A DNA stretch of 64,000 bases, taken from contig DJHM01000044.1 of assembly GCA_002433075.1 (NCBI GenBank), forward strand, positions 62,001 through 126,000, read 5' to 3'. This stretch comes from Latescibacteria bacterium UBA6620 (GTDB lineage Bacteria; Latescibacterota; UBA2968). The notes beneath the pieces are model-generated. The model searched no databases. It had not been told where the DNA came from and saw only the letters and a list, made by a program, of their open reading frames with translations. A program made the translations under genes and the position numbers. Positions 7,306 through 16,618 of this stretch are shown here, piece after piece; the stretch's first letter is position 1, and each line of letters begins with the position of its first letter.

Positions 7306-8892
7306 ATGAGAACGATGACGCACTTCCTGCTCGCAGGTCTGCTCCTGGTGGCGACGCCGTGCCCGTCTGTCGAGGCTGATGAACTCACGGCCGTACGAAA
7401 CTATGCCGATGCGTTGATTGCCCACGGTAGAGATTGCTCGTGGCGTCAGTCATCGCCCCTGTTCGCGACGACGCTCGACCGACAGACGCTGAAGAGAATC
7501 GAAGAGGATGCGGCACCCCCCGTGCTGGGGTTGACCGAACGGGATCGGATGATCGCAGGCGCGAATCCGATGCACGATCAGAATCTGTATCAGGTTTTGT
7601 ATGCGTTGACGAAAGTGACGGGAGACGAGCGGTATGCGTTGGAGGCCGACGCCTCGTTGGCGTGGTTCCTGAATCACTGATAGAATGAGACGACCGGGTT
7701 GCTTGCGTGGGGTGAGCATATGGGGTGGGATTTCGCGCACGAGTGACGAATCTGGAAACTGGGAGGTACGCTCCACGCGCTGTTTCACCCCTGGGCCTTG
7801 TGGTCTGCATCATATTCGATCGCGCCGGATGCATCTCTTCGGTTTGCGAAAGGACTTTGGGATCACCAGATCGGGAATCAGGAGACGGGAAACTTCGCCC
7901 GTCGCGCCTACTACGATTCGCACGGTCCTAGCGTGAACCGAGACGATCCGAGGCACGCGGGTTTCTACATCGCGACGTGGGGCCACGCGCTCAGGGAGCT
8001 GCGGAACGAGAAATACCTGAAGGACCTTTCGCTGGGGACGTGGTCGCTGGCCCGCGAGCAACGCCGAACGCGCTGGCTCGAAAGAGCGATCGGGAAACTG
8101 ACCTAATATATGACGCTCCGCCGAAGCGCGGAGTCTGGAGCCATCGCGGAGGATTCGGGAAACCCGACGACGGCGGAGGGGTGGCACGGCCGATTGGTTG
8201 GACCGGCGGGAACGGTATCGCTGGCGGTCGATCTTTGGGACGCGGCAGATGCTGTACCCGAGTCGCTGGCGATCGAAATGCGCAGCCTGGCCGCCCAGAT
8301 CGACACGGCATTTCTTCGCCTGCCGCACGATCCGGGAGGCAGAGGATTCCTGACCGGTTTCGATGTCTACACACTGGAACCGTTTGGACCCGAAAACGCC
8401 ACACGATCGACGGGGTGGTTCGCCGAGGGGGAACGTCGGACACACGCGGAAGCGGCCAACCTGTGCGCTCTACGTTACGCACAGACGAAAGATGCCCGCT
8501 ATCGGTCCCTGGTTCAGGGAACTGCCCAACGCTACCTGGAGTTGGACCCGATCCTGAACGACCCGGGCGATCCCGGGTGGTGGCGTGCTCTGGAGCGCGT
8601 GATTGGGGGTGAAACACCGGTCTATCCCGTTGCGATGGGTCAGGCGATCAAACTGATGCTGAACGCTTACGAGATGACACAAGGGGGCAGATACCTGGAC
8701 CGAGCCGAGCACTTCGGACGGGTGGCGACAGAGACCTTCCTTGCCGGGAGCGCACTCCCCCGAGCCACGCATCGGAATGGCCACTACGAGGCTGCGACCG
8801 GCGGAGATGCGTTGATGATGGCGCTGCTGGAAGTGTGGGTGGTGAGAAACCGGAGGGGTGGGGAGATTGATTTCGTTTGGGTGGATCGATAG
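7306..8892 (+). pseudogene. Secreted alpha/alpha-barrel-like protein gene broken by four in-frame stops
   Basis: One reading frame runs 529 codons with no indel, but contains TGA at 7678, TAG at 7681, TGA at 7744 and TAA at 8104. The start gives a signal peptide (MRTMTHFLLAGLLLVATPC). Sequence on both sides of each stop keeps protein-like character and the same family feel: DRMIAGANPMHDQNLYQVLY, TTGLLAWGEHMGWDF, SLRFAKGLWDHQIGNQETGN, GFYIATWGHALRELRNEKYL and GRYLDRAEHFGRVATETFL. From memory this resembles uncharacterised secreted alpha/alpha-toroid proteins, related in fold to pectate-lyase- or cellulase-like barrels; function is not known. TAG, the second TGA and TAA are each one C-to-T step from Gln, Arg and Gln codons. 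It is read here as a recent pseudogene; the last 260 codons could still be made from ATG 8110. Confidence 0.75.
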
Positions 8893-8947
8893 CTCCGGAG
8901 GCAGGAGGCAAAGTGCAAAATGCAGAGTGCGGCTCATGCGACGGAGG

Positions 8948-10018
8948 TCAGTCTACTCTTGTGATCCAGCCGAAGGGGTCGGGTTTTCGGCCGTATTGGA
9001 TGGCGGTGATTTCTCCGTAGAGTCGTTTCGATAGCGGGCCGGTGGTGCCGTCGGAGATGGTGACGTCTTCGTCGTCGTAGCCGATCTGACCGATGGGGGA
9101 GACGACGGCGGCGGTGCCGGAGGCGAAGGCCTCGCGCACGACGCCGTTTCTGCACCCTTCGAGTACCTCGTCGATCGAAACGGGTCGTTCGACGACGTCG
9201 AGATTCCAGGATCGGGCGAGCTGAAGCACAGAATCTCGCGTTACGCCGGGCAGGATGGTCCCCTCGAGCGGGGGCGTGACGAGCTGGTTGTCGAGCACGA
9301 AGAAGATATTACTCGTCCCGACCTCTTCGACATACTTGAGTTCCTTCGCGTCGAGCCACAAGACCTGGCTGTATCCTCGGTCGACGGCGTCCTGCGAGAC
9401 ATACAGGGTGGGAGCATAGTTGCCGGAGGTCTTGGCTTCGCCGGCGCCGCCCTTCGCGGCTCGGATATTTTCGTTGGCGACGTAGATCCGGGTGGGGTTG
9501 AAGCCTTCGGGATAGTAGGCGCCGGCAGGGCCTGCGATGACGTAGAAGAGATACCGTCGGGACACGCGTACTCCGAGGGCGGGTTCGGTCGCGATCATCG
9601 TGGGCCTGATGTAGAGGGATGTTCCGGGCGCGTCGGGGATCCAGTCCCGATCGACCCTCACGAGTGACTCGATTGCTAAGACGATCTGATCCGGCTCGAT
9701 TCGGGGCATCATCAACCGGTCGGCCGATAGATTGATCCGATCGGCGTGACGATCGATGCGAAACAGTCCGATGTTTCCATCGGCGAGGTTGTAGGCCTTC
9801 AGGCCATCGAAAATCTGCTGATTGTAATGCAGGACCATCGCGGCTGGGTCAAGCTCGAGAGGGCGGTAAGGCTCGATGCGTGGATCGTACCATCCCCTCC
9901 CTTCTTTGTACTCCATCAGGAACATATGGTCGGATGCGTGGCGCCCGAATCCGATGTCGTTGGGATCGGGACGCGGCCGGCTCTGATCAGGCGTACATCG
10001 GGTCACCTGAACGTTCAC
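8948..10018 (-). CDS. ilvE: Branched-chain-amino-acid aminotransferase (class IV PLP)
   Basis: This 356-residue PLP enzyme interconverts branched-chain 2-oxoacids and Leu, Ile or Val with glutamate. The Schiff-base Lys is in GEAKTSGNYAPTLYVSQ near residue 198. LHYNQQIFDGLKAY near 63, LYIRPTMIATEPALGVR near 135 and VEEVGTSNIFFV near 228 fit the long (type II, about 350 residues) BCAT group. Translation starts at GTG 10018, overlapping the stop of the APC-Usp permease, so the two are translationally coupled. As the last gene of a six-gene minus-strand run that contains two amino-acid-type permeases, it probably acts on imported amino acids or feeds branched-chain synthesis. Confidence 0.9.
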   Translation of the reverse strand: MNVQVTRCTPDQSRPRPDPNDIGFGRHASDHMFLMEYKEGRGWYDPRIEPYRPLELDPAAMVLHYNQQIFDGLKAYNLADGNIGLFRIDRHADRINLSADRLMMPRIEPDQIVLAIESLVRVDRDWIPDAPGTSLYIRPTMIATEPALGVRVSRRYLFYVIAGPAGAYYPEGFNPTRIYVANENIRAAKGGAGEAKTSGNYAPTLYVSQDAVDRGYSQVLWLDAKELKYVEEVGTSNIFFVLDNQLVTPPLEGTILPGVTRDSVLQLARSWNLDVVERPVSIDEVLEGCRNGVVREAFASGTAAVVSPIGQIGYDDEDVTISDGTTGPLSKRLYGEITAIQYGRKPDPFGWITRVD

Positions 10019-12285
10019 GTCATCAGCCTCTTGATAAAGCCCCGTGCGATCCCTCCGTGTCGTTTGACGAGCATCACCGACCCGGGGGCGAACCTTCCAA
10101 CGCGATCAGGGATATCTCCGAACAGCAGCTGCTGGAAGATCCCGGTCCGCCCGGCTCCGATGGCCATTAAGTCGTGTTCCCTGCCGGCCCGAGCGATTCC
10201 ATCCGCGATCGATTCAGAACGAATGACGCGGTAGTCCACCTCACCCAGGTCAACGTGACGCAGGGTCCTCGCCATCCATCGTCGGGCATCTTCTTCCTCT
10301 CGATCTCCCGCCTTCGGGTCGATGACGAAACACGCGGTGACGTGGGATCCGTTCTCTGCCACGATGGGTTGCAGGAGTTCGGCGGCGAGCTCCGCGTGGG
10401 GACCCCCGGCCGTGGGAATCAGAATTCGATCGAGCTTTGATTCCTCTCTCAGACGAACGACCGCGACATCGCTGCGCGTTCGGTTGACAACGCGATCCAG
10501 AGCCTCGCCGAAAATCCGTTCTCTCGTCGTCGTGTAGCCTTTCCAACCCATCAGGATGAGGTCTGCCCGCGTGGTTTCGGCTGCGGAAAGGATGCCCTCC
10601 TCGATGGAGTGCGAAATCCGGATGTCGGTGACGGGGGTGAGGCCTTTGCTGCTCGCGTAACTCTCGGCCTTCTGGAGGAGGGGCATCCGATAATGGACGT
10701 AGTTGCGGCCCTCTTCGATGGGTAGCTGGATCGGCACCTGTACAACGGTGGTCGCGACGATGTCTCCACCACGGGCGCGCGCGATCGGGATGGCCAGGTC
10801 GAGGAGCAAATGGATGTTGCCCGGGTTCGACAGAGGGACCAGAACGCGATAGGGGGAAGGCCCGGCGCTGGTAATCCGTGGACCGATGACCTGGGGCAGC
10901 GCTTCCTTGGACTTCTTCCGGAAGTGAAGGAAGTAAGCCCCCAGCCCGAGCACGATCCACGCCGTGGCAACAAACCAGGATGTGGGGTCGAAGTTGAATT
11001 GATAGACCGCGAGCCAGAGGTTCAGCACGGCCCCGAGGAGAGGAACGTAAGGGAAAAGCGGAACGCGGTACTTACGGTCGATGTCGGGGAGCTTCCGCCT
11101 TAGAACGACGAGAGACAGATTCACGAGCGTAAAGGTCAGGAGGAACATCAGGCTCGCGGCCGATCCGACGACCTCGATGGGGAAAGCGAGGGCCACCAGG
11201 AGCAGGATCACACCCGTGGTGTAGATGGCGATGTGGGGCGTACGCCTCCGCGGATGAATCCGTGCGACGCTTTCGGGCAACCACCGATCACGCCCCATCG
11301 AAAAAGCGACACGGCTGGAAGCCAGGACGGTCGCATTCAGGGCGGACATCGTCGAAAGGATGCCACCGAATACGATCGTGGCGACGCCGAAGGCAGGCAT
11401 AAAGCTGTCGGCGGCACGGACGATGGCCGTCTCGCCGTATTCTCCCAGAAAAGCCCAGGAGGTCGTGCCCTCGGGATGAACGGCTCCCAGAGAAACGAAG
11501 ACGATGAGCAGGTATACGACGACGGTCACGCCAAGGGAGATGAAGGTCGCTTTGGGGATGTTGCGTTCGGGGTTCTTGATCTCTTCGGCGACGGTGGCAA
11601 TGAGGTCGTAGCCCTCGAACGCGATGAAGGTCAGCCCCATCGCAACCATCACGCCCCCCATCCCTTTCGCGAAGAAGGGACTGAAATTGTCCATCGTGGC
11701 CTGGGGAGTGAGGCCGATCTGCTGAAGCCCGTAGGCGATGAAGATCATCAACACGAGGATCTTGCCGACAGTGATGATGTTCTCGGCTTTGCCGGTGACC
11801 TCGGCACCGCGGGCGTTCAGGTAGATGAAGAACGCGCACACGAGGATGGTGACGAGGGCGCTCGAAGATTCCACGCCGAGTGTCGACTGCGCGAGATGGC
11901 TGAACTCCGGGAGATACTTGTGGAAAAACTCCCAGAAGTAACTGGCGAACCCAAGGGCGTAGAGACTGCACGCGACCGTGTAGGCGAACCAGAGCATCCA
12001 TCCGGAGATGAAACCGATCGGGCCGGGCAGCGCGCGCTTGACGAAAGAGTAGCCGCCCCCAGCCTCGGGAATGGCGGACGAGAGTTCGGCGTAGGAGAAG
12101 GCGGTGAGAAGGGTAACGGCGCCGTTCAGGGTGAACGCCAGAATGGCGGCCGGCCCTGCTTCGCCCGCCGCGATTCCCGTGAGGACGAAGATCCCGGCGC
12201 CGATCATCGCACCGATCCCGATCATCGTCGCATCGAAGAGTCCGAGTCCCCGGGCGAACGTTACGCGCTCCTGAATCTCAGCCAT
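10015..12285 (-). CDS. APC-family amino acid permease with two C-terminal universal stress (Usp) domains
   Basis: A 756-residue membrane protein. Residues about 1-465 are an APC transporter with about 12 hydrophobic helices, opening with MIGIGAMIGAGIFVLTGIAA and with the AFEGYDLIATVAEEIKNPER signature near 235. Residues about 480-620 and 625-745 are two Usp folds, with the nucleotide-site-like segments LILMGWKGYTTT and LMAIGAGRTGIFQQLLFGD. Such tails are thought to bind ATP or AMP and gate transport. ATG 12285 is preceded by GGAAGGAGG; the open frame further upstream has no family sequence. It overlaps the GDPD stop by eight bases and the aminotransferase start, so coupling is tight. The substrate is probably a cationic or neutral amino acid or polyamine, not determinable here. 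Confidence 0.88.
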   Translation of the reverse strand: MAEIQERVTFARGLGLFDATMIGIGAMIGAGIFVLTGIAAGEAGPAAILAFTLNGAVTLLTAFSYAELSSAIPEAGGGYSFVKRALPGPIGFISGWMLWFAYTVACSLYALGFASYFWEFFHKYLPEFSHLAQSTLGVESSSALVTILVCAFFIYLNARGAEVTGKAENIITVGKILVLMIFIAYGLQQIGLTPQATMDNFSPFFAKGMGGVMVAMGLTFIAFEGYDLIATVAEEIKNPERNIPKATFISLGVTVVVYLLIVFVSLGAVHPEGTTSWAFLGEYGETAIVRAADSFMPAFGVATIVFGGILSTMSALNATVLASSRVAFSMGRDRWLPESVARIHPRRRTPHIAIYTTGVILLLVALAFPIEVVGSAASLMFLLTFTLVNLSLVVLRRKLPDIDRKYRVPLFPYVPLLGAVLNLWLAVYQFNFDPTSWFVATAWIVLGLGAYFLHFRKKSKEALPQVIGPRITSAGPSPYRVLVPLSNPGNIHLLLDLAIPIARARGGDIVATTVVQVPIQLPIEEGRNYVHYRMPLLQKAESYASSKGLTPVTDIRISHSIEEGILSAAETTRADLILMGWKGYTTTRERIFGEALDRVVNRTRSDVAVVRLREESKLDRILIPTAGGPHAELAAELLQPIVAENGSHVTACFVIDPKAGDREEEDARRWMARTLRHVDLGEVDYRVIRSESIADGIARAGREHDLMAIGAGRTGIFQQLLFGDIPDRVGRFAPGSVMLVKRHGGIARGFIKRLMT

Positions 12286-13105
12286 CGGGCGCCTCCTTCC
12301 TTCGCGAGGATCCCTGCGATTCAGCGACCTGGAGGAATGCGCCTGCGTGGTTGAGGTTGACCATTTCAACTCCGAGGTCCAGGATCTTTCGCCAGGCGTC
12401 TTCTTCGTTTTCCGTGTGGTAGACCATCACCTTGATTCCACGGTTTCGGGCACGCTCGATAAGGGCGTCGGTCGAGTGCTCAAGCCGGACCTCCACGATG
12501 CGGGCTTGAAGGTCTCGACTTGCCCGGTCCACGTCGTCCGGGGTCTGGACATTGACCTTGATCGGCAGGTCGGGAGCGATTCGCTGGAGTTCGGCGGACC
12601 AGGACGGATCGGCGGACCAGAGGAAACATTCCCGCCGATACCCGGTCCGGTCAATCAGGTCCAGCAGTGCGTCGTGATCGGCATCCTTGATGTCGAAGAA
12701 GACTTTGGCCCGGCCTTTAACGTGCGTGAGATACGTCTCTACCCGGGGGACCCGTTCGCCCGAGAACGCCGGGTCGAACCAGCTTCCCGCATCGAGTCGA
12801 TCGATTTCTACGGAAGTCAATTCGTCGAGCCTGCCTGCACCGTCCGTGGTCCGATCGACGGTGGCGTCGTGCAAGACGTAGAGCTGGCCCTCTTTGCTGG
12901 GCCGTACGTCGACCTCCACGTAGTCGACGCCCCAGGCTAGGCAACGGTTGGCGGCGGCGAGGGTGTTCTCGGGGGCGATTTCGTACGCGCCCCGGTGGCA
13001 GACGATTTCGATTCGAGGGCCGGGAATGGTTGGGGATCGCGCGGACTGAGGTGCGTTTCGTGAAAGGTGAAAAGATAGAGGTTGGGCACTGCCGTTACAA
13101 CTCAT
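12278..13105 (-). CDS. Glycerophosphodiester phosphodiesterase (GDPD) family
   Basis: A GDPD TIM-barrel enzyme that hydrolyses glycerophosphodiesters to glycerol-3-phosphate and an alcohol. Key residues are visible: CHRGAYEIAPENT (His, Glu), VEVDVRPSKEGQLYVLHDAT (Glu, Asp, His) and VDRTTDGAG. KVFFDIKDADHD holds further metal-site residues. The C-terminus KVMVYHTENEEDAWRKILDLG plus NLNHAGAFLQ closes the barrel. It has no obvious signal peptide, so it is probably cytoplasmic. The start is uncertain: ATG 13105 gives 275 residues and avoids overlap with the upstream epimerase gene, while ATG 13189 would overlap it by 29 bases. It overlaps the downstream permease start by eight bases. Confidence 0.85.
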   Translation of the reverse strand: MSCNGSAQPLSFHLSRNAPQSARSPTIPGPRIEIVCHRGAYEIAPENTLAAANRCLAWGVDYVEVDVRPSKEGQLYVLHDATVDRTTDGAGRLDELTSVEIDRLDAGSWFDPAFSGERVPRVETYLTHVKGRAKVFFDIKDADHDALLDLIDRTGYRRECFLWSADPSWSAELQRIAPDLPIKVNVQTPDDVDRASRDLQARIVEVRLEHSTDALIERARNRGIKVMVYHTENEEDAWRKILDLGVEMVNLNHAGAFLQVAESQGSSRRKEAPDG

Positions 13106-13160
13106 TCGAGCGATGAATGCGAAATGGAAAACGAGAATGCTTCGGGAGGGTGGAGGAGGA

Positions 13161-14525
13161 TCAGAGCTGTCTGAAGACGTCGATGGCATCGAGTAGGCTG
13201 AGCCCGGTGTGATAGCCCGGATCTGCGTCGGCTGTCGCCGGGATGACGTCCACGGGTTGACCGTCCCGATTTCGGGTCTGGCAGGCCATCAGGTGCAGGT
13301 CGGGACGCGTGTAGAGGCGGAACGCGTTGTGACAATCCCGAATGATTCGCAGACACACAGCTTCTTCATCGGCGCTGGTTGTCGCAGTCAGTCCGGACGC
13401 TGCGGCACGGATGGTTTCAGGCAGGTTCCACCAGGGCATATCGGTACTGAGGTGCTGGCGCGTCACGAGGTCGAACGCCTTCGAGATGCCCTGCGGGCCC
13501 TCGATGTAGCCGTTTTCGAAGTTGCGACTCAGGATGGTGAACATCCTGGTTTTCGCAGCCGTCAGTCGTCTCGCGTGCCCTTCGGATCGGTTCGTGTCGG
13601 TTTCGGCCTGCCGGATGAACTTGTAGGCGAGGCCGACGAATTCAAGCGCGTGGCCGGGATCGGACAGGATGACGCCGTCGGGTTCGACGTAGGGCCGATC
13701 GTCATCGTCAACGGCTTCCCAGAAGTCTCCCTCCTGGAGATGCTCCCAGTGACGGTCGTGGTTTGCGTGCGTCTGTAGCTCGAATTCGACGTGACGCAGT
13801 CCGCGGTCGACGGCTTCCGGATGCCCGATGTCGACAAGCAGGGTCCACGCCCCGATCTGGATCATCGTCGGGCCGTGGATGTGGTATCCCGTTCTGGGTT
13901 CGGCGCGGTTCTTGGGGTCGAGAGAAACCTGGTCCGAACGAAAGGTTCGATTGGAGATCGCCTCGTCAACCTGAAAGACGTAGTCGATGGCCTCGTTCAA
14001 AATCGCTTCGTCGCCGAGCCGGTTGGCGGCGGCAGCCATTCCCTTCGAGGAGAAGAGATCGCTGAAACCGTAGCTCTCTAAGGTTGTGGGTGCGGGACGG
14101 CCTGCGGAGTCGAGCAGGAAAGGGGTGCCATCCGGGAACATAAAGAAGCCGAGATGCCCGCCGTTCCTGTTCCGCATTTGACGAAGTCGATCGAGGATTT
14201 CCCGAAGTGCGAGATCGATACGGCGGACGAGTGATTCGTGTCCGCCGCCGCGCTCCAGCCAGTTTGCGTGTCCTGCGAGCGCTTCGAGCCCACGTCCCTG
14301 AATCCAGCCGTAGATCGCATTCCGTCCCCGGATCGGGTCGTCGTCGGGGAAGTCGGCACCGGAGATCAGGTTGAGCTTGGTGTCGATGAAGGGATCGTCG
14401 GATCGCTCGTAGCGATCCAGGATGGCTTCCATCATCGTGACGGCGATCGCTTCGTAGTCGTCGGCAGCTGCCCGGAGGTCGGAAACGGTGGGGTCGAGCG
14501 GAAGTTCGACAGAATGGTAGGGCAT
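13161..14525 (-). CDS. N-acylglucosamine 2-epimerase-like (AGE family) alpha/alpha-barrel protein
   Basis: A 454-residue protein with helical-hairpin content typical of the AGE/cellobiose-epimerase (alpha/alpha)6 barrel: AIYGWIQGRGLEALAGHANW near residue 75, FSDLFSSKGMAAAANRLGDE near 160, and a long central stretch with HANHDRHWEHLQEGDFWE near 260. The C-terminal half has ILSDPGHALEFVGLAYKFIR and LSTDMPWWNLPETIRAA, which resemble AGE catalytic-face segments with His and Glu. The family interconverts C2 epimers of hexoses or N-acyl amino sugars; the substrate is unknown. ATG 14525 is chosen because conserved sequence starts there (MPYHSVELPLDP) and the longer frame would enter the upstream permease gene. 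It lies 10 bases after that gene. Confidence 0.75.
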   Translation of the reverse strand: MPYHSVELPLDPTVSDLRAAADDYEAIAVTMMEAILDRYERSDDPFIDTKLNLISGADFPDDDPIRGRNAIYGWIQGRGLEALAGHANWLERGGGHESLVRRIDLALREILDRLRQMRNRNGGHLGFFMFPDGTPFLLDSAGRPAPTTLESYGFSDLFSSKGMAAAANRLGDEAILNEAIDYVFQVDEAISNRTFRSDQVSLDPKNRAEPRTGYHIHGPTMIQIGAWTLLVDIGHPEAVDRGLRHVEFELQTHANHDRHWEHLQEGDFWEAVDDDDRPYVEPDGVILSDPGHALEFVGLAYKFIRQAETDTNRSEGHARRLTAAKTRMFTILSRNFENGYIEGPQGISKAFDLVTRQHLSTDMPWWNLPETIRAAASGLTATTSADEEAVCLRIIRDCHNAFRLYTRPDLHLMACQTRNRDGQPVDVIPATADADPGYHTGLSLLDAIDVFRQL

Positions 14526-14535
14526 TCGACGGGGG

Positions 14536-16617
14536 TCAGTGGTTGAAGTACCGATCCTGCAGTTCGCGAATGCCGACTTCGTCACCGATGAAGGTAAGGC
14601 TGTCACCGGTTCGGATCATCGTATCCCCGTCCGGGACGTAAACGTGGTTTCCGCGCCTGATCATTGCGACGAGACAGCCTTCGGGAAGGTCCAGATCACG
14701 GAGGGGGTGATTGACGAGGTCTGCGGTCAGCTTATCCCGGCCGACGATGATCGATGTGAACCGGTCGTTGTGGAGGAGGGTCTCCTTCAACTCCTGGTCG
14801 TTTGAGGCCTCTTGCCACTCTCCGGCGAAGCTTTCCTCGTCCGAACGTTCGGCAATCTGAGCGAGGATTCGAAGGTGGCGGCTCGGGTCGCTGTCCGGGC
14901 TGAACAGGAAGAAGATAGCTGTCAACGTAGCTTCGGTTTCTTCGCCGGTCAGGGGGTGTGTGAATTGCAGATGTAAGCCGACCCGGGAACGCACGAAGAC
15001 CATTTCGGGGTGCTCGAGATCGTCGATCCGGAGGTGGGGCAATCCGACGCCGTGCGTGACCGGCGTGGATCCGATGTGCGTTCGGTCGAGGAGCTGACGC
15101 TCGATATCGCGGGCCTCGACGTGGGTCTGTTCGCCCATCCAATCGGAGACCCGGGTCACGATTTCCCCGAACTCCATTTGTTCCTGGAGGTCGATCACGA
15201 GGCTGCGAGCGACGATTTCCTCGAATCGATCCTCTTCCCGTAAGCCCTTTTCCCTGAGAATTCCTCTCAGCTCGTGGTCGAGACCCTCGTAGCGCGCCTG
15301 TCCAAGGCGCTCGAAAACGTGGAAGATCGCGCCCGTTCTCTGCACGCGCTTGCGACCGTAGCTGACGAACCACAAAACGCCCAGGACAGCCAGTCCGAAC
15401 GTGAAGCTGATGGACCAGACTCCCATTTCGCTGATGAGTAACCCTGCGCTGAGGATTCCAAAGATCTGGAGCCAGGGGTAGAGGGGCGAACGGTAACCGG
15501 GATCGTAGGAGGCGAGCCTTGATTCACGCATCACGATGACGGCCAGACAGACGAGGGCGAACATCAGAAGCTGGAAAGAGCTGGCCAACTTGGCGATTCC
15601 GGTCGGATCGAGCAGCAAGATGATGGCGACGATCGTGCCGACGCTGAAGGCGATGGCGTAGAGGGGTGTGCCGAATCTGCTAATCTTCTGGAAGACGCGT
15701 GGTGCGAGGTGATCGCGGCTCATCGCCAGCGGGTAGCGGGACGCACTCAGGGTTCCTGCGTTGGCGACCGAAGTGAACGCAAGAAGAGCGGCCACCGAGA
15801 GAAGCAACGCCCCGATGTTGCCGAGGCCCGCGTGCGCGGCGGTGGCCACAGGCGTGAGATCTCCAGCGAGGATGTCCGTAGGAACGAGGCCGACCATCGT
15901 GGCGGTTCCGAAGCCGTAGATGACGATGGCCGTGGCCAAAGCCAGGAAGATCCCCAGAGGAAGGTTGCGCTCGGGGTCGGCCACCTCTTCCGAAAGACTA
16001 GCGGCCTTTGTGACGCCGACGTAGCTGATGTAGACGAGGCCCGCAGTGGCGAGGAGCGATTGCGCACCCACGTCGTAAATGCCGACAAAGTTGGTGAGAT
16101 TGAGTTTGGGCAACCCTCCGCCTATGAAGTAGCCGAGGAGGGCAAGCAGCCCGAAGACGAGGAAGATCTGGAAGGAGCCGCTATTCTTAGCGCCTGAGGC
16201 GTTCAGCACGCCGAGGAGGATGGCCAGTCCGCAGGCAATGGGTCGGATCTCCAGGTCGGGGAAAAAGAGCTGAAGATAGGCCCCCATCCCGACGAGGGCA
16301 AAAGCGATCTTGAGGATCAGCGCGAGCCAGGTGCCGATGCCGCCTACGGTGCCCGCCATCGGGCCGAGGGTTCGATCGAGGAAATAGTAGACGCCGCCCG
16401 CACGCGGCATCGCCGTGGCGAGTTCGACGATGCAAAGCATCGCCGGAATCAGAGGGATTGCAGCGACGAGATAGGCCAGGACGATCGCCGGTCCGATTTC
16501 AACCGCGGCCAGACCGGGCAGAAGAAAGAAGCCGGAGCTGAGTGTTGCACCGGTGGCAACCGCGTAGACGTCGAACAGACGAAATTGCTTGCTGAGGCGT
16601 GGTTTGGGTTCTGACAT
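14536..16617 (-). CDS. APC-family permease fused to PTS EIIA-like and RCK_C/TrkA-C domains
   Basis: A 693-residue fusion. Residues about 1-430 form an APC transporter of about 12 helices (VYAVATGATLSSGFFLLPGL at the start, YVGVTKAASLSEEVADPERN near 220). Residues about 470-615 look like a PTS EIIA type 2 domain, with the phospho-His motif VTHGVGLPHLRIDD near 540. The last 70 residues are an RCK_C/TrkA-C domain (GCLVAMIRRGNHVYVPDGDT, GDSLTFIGDE). The architecture suggests transport gated by phosphorylation or a bound ligand. The stop of the upstream deacetylase-like gene and ATG 16617 are one base apart, so translation is coupled. The SD is weak, which fits coupling. The substrate is probably an amino acid. 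Confidence 0.88.
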   Translation of the reverse strand: MSEPKPRLSKQFRLFDVYAVATGATLSSGFFLLPGLAAVEIGPAIVLAYLVAAIPLIPAMLCIVELATAMPRAGGVYYFLDRTLGPMAGTVGGIGTWLALILKIAFALVGMGAYLQLFFPDLEIRPIACGLAILLGVLNASGAKNSGSFQIFLVFGLLALLGYFIGGGLPKLNLTNFVGIYDVGAQSLLATAGLVYISYVGVTKAASLSEEVADPERNLPLGIFLALATAIVIYGFGTATMVGLVPTDILAGDLTPVATAAHAGLGNIGALLLSVAALLAFTSVANAGTLSASRYPLAMSRDHLAPRVFQKISRFGTPLYAIAFSVGTIVAIILLLDPTGIAKLASSFQLLMFALVCLAVIVMRESRLASYDPGYRSPLYPWLQIFGILSAGLLISEMGVWSISFTFGLAVLGVLWFVSYGRKRVQRTGAIFHVFERLGQARYEGLDHELRGILREKGLREEDRFEEIVARSLVIDLQEQMEFGEIVTRVSDWMGEQTHVEARDIERQLLDRTHIGSTPVTHGVGLPHLRIDDLEHPEMVFVRSRVGLHLQFTHPLTGEETEATLTAIFFLFSPDSDPSRHLRILAQIAERSDEESFAGEWQEASNDQELKETLLHNDRFTSIIVGRDKLTADLVNHPLRDLDLPEGCLVAMIRRGNHVYVPDGDTMIRTGDSLTFIGDEVGIRELQDRYFNH

Positions 16618-16618
16618 C

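Noticed and set aside
7678..7683. TGA as selenocysteine in the broken secreted-protein gene
   Set aside because: TGA is followed at once by TAG and no SECIS-like hairpin was seen; two more stops follow later.
7306..8892. Alternative genetic code for the whole genome
   Set aside because: All intact neighbouring genes end at ordinary TAA, TAG or TGA codons with nothing coding beyond.
11233..12354. Long plus-strand ORF opposite the APC-Usp gene
   Set aside because: Highly charged low-complexity sequence mirrors hydrophobic helices on the other strand; no family.
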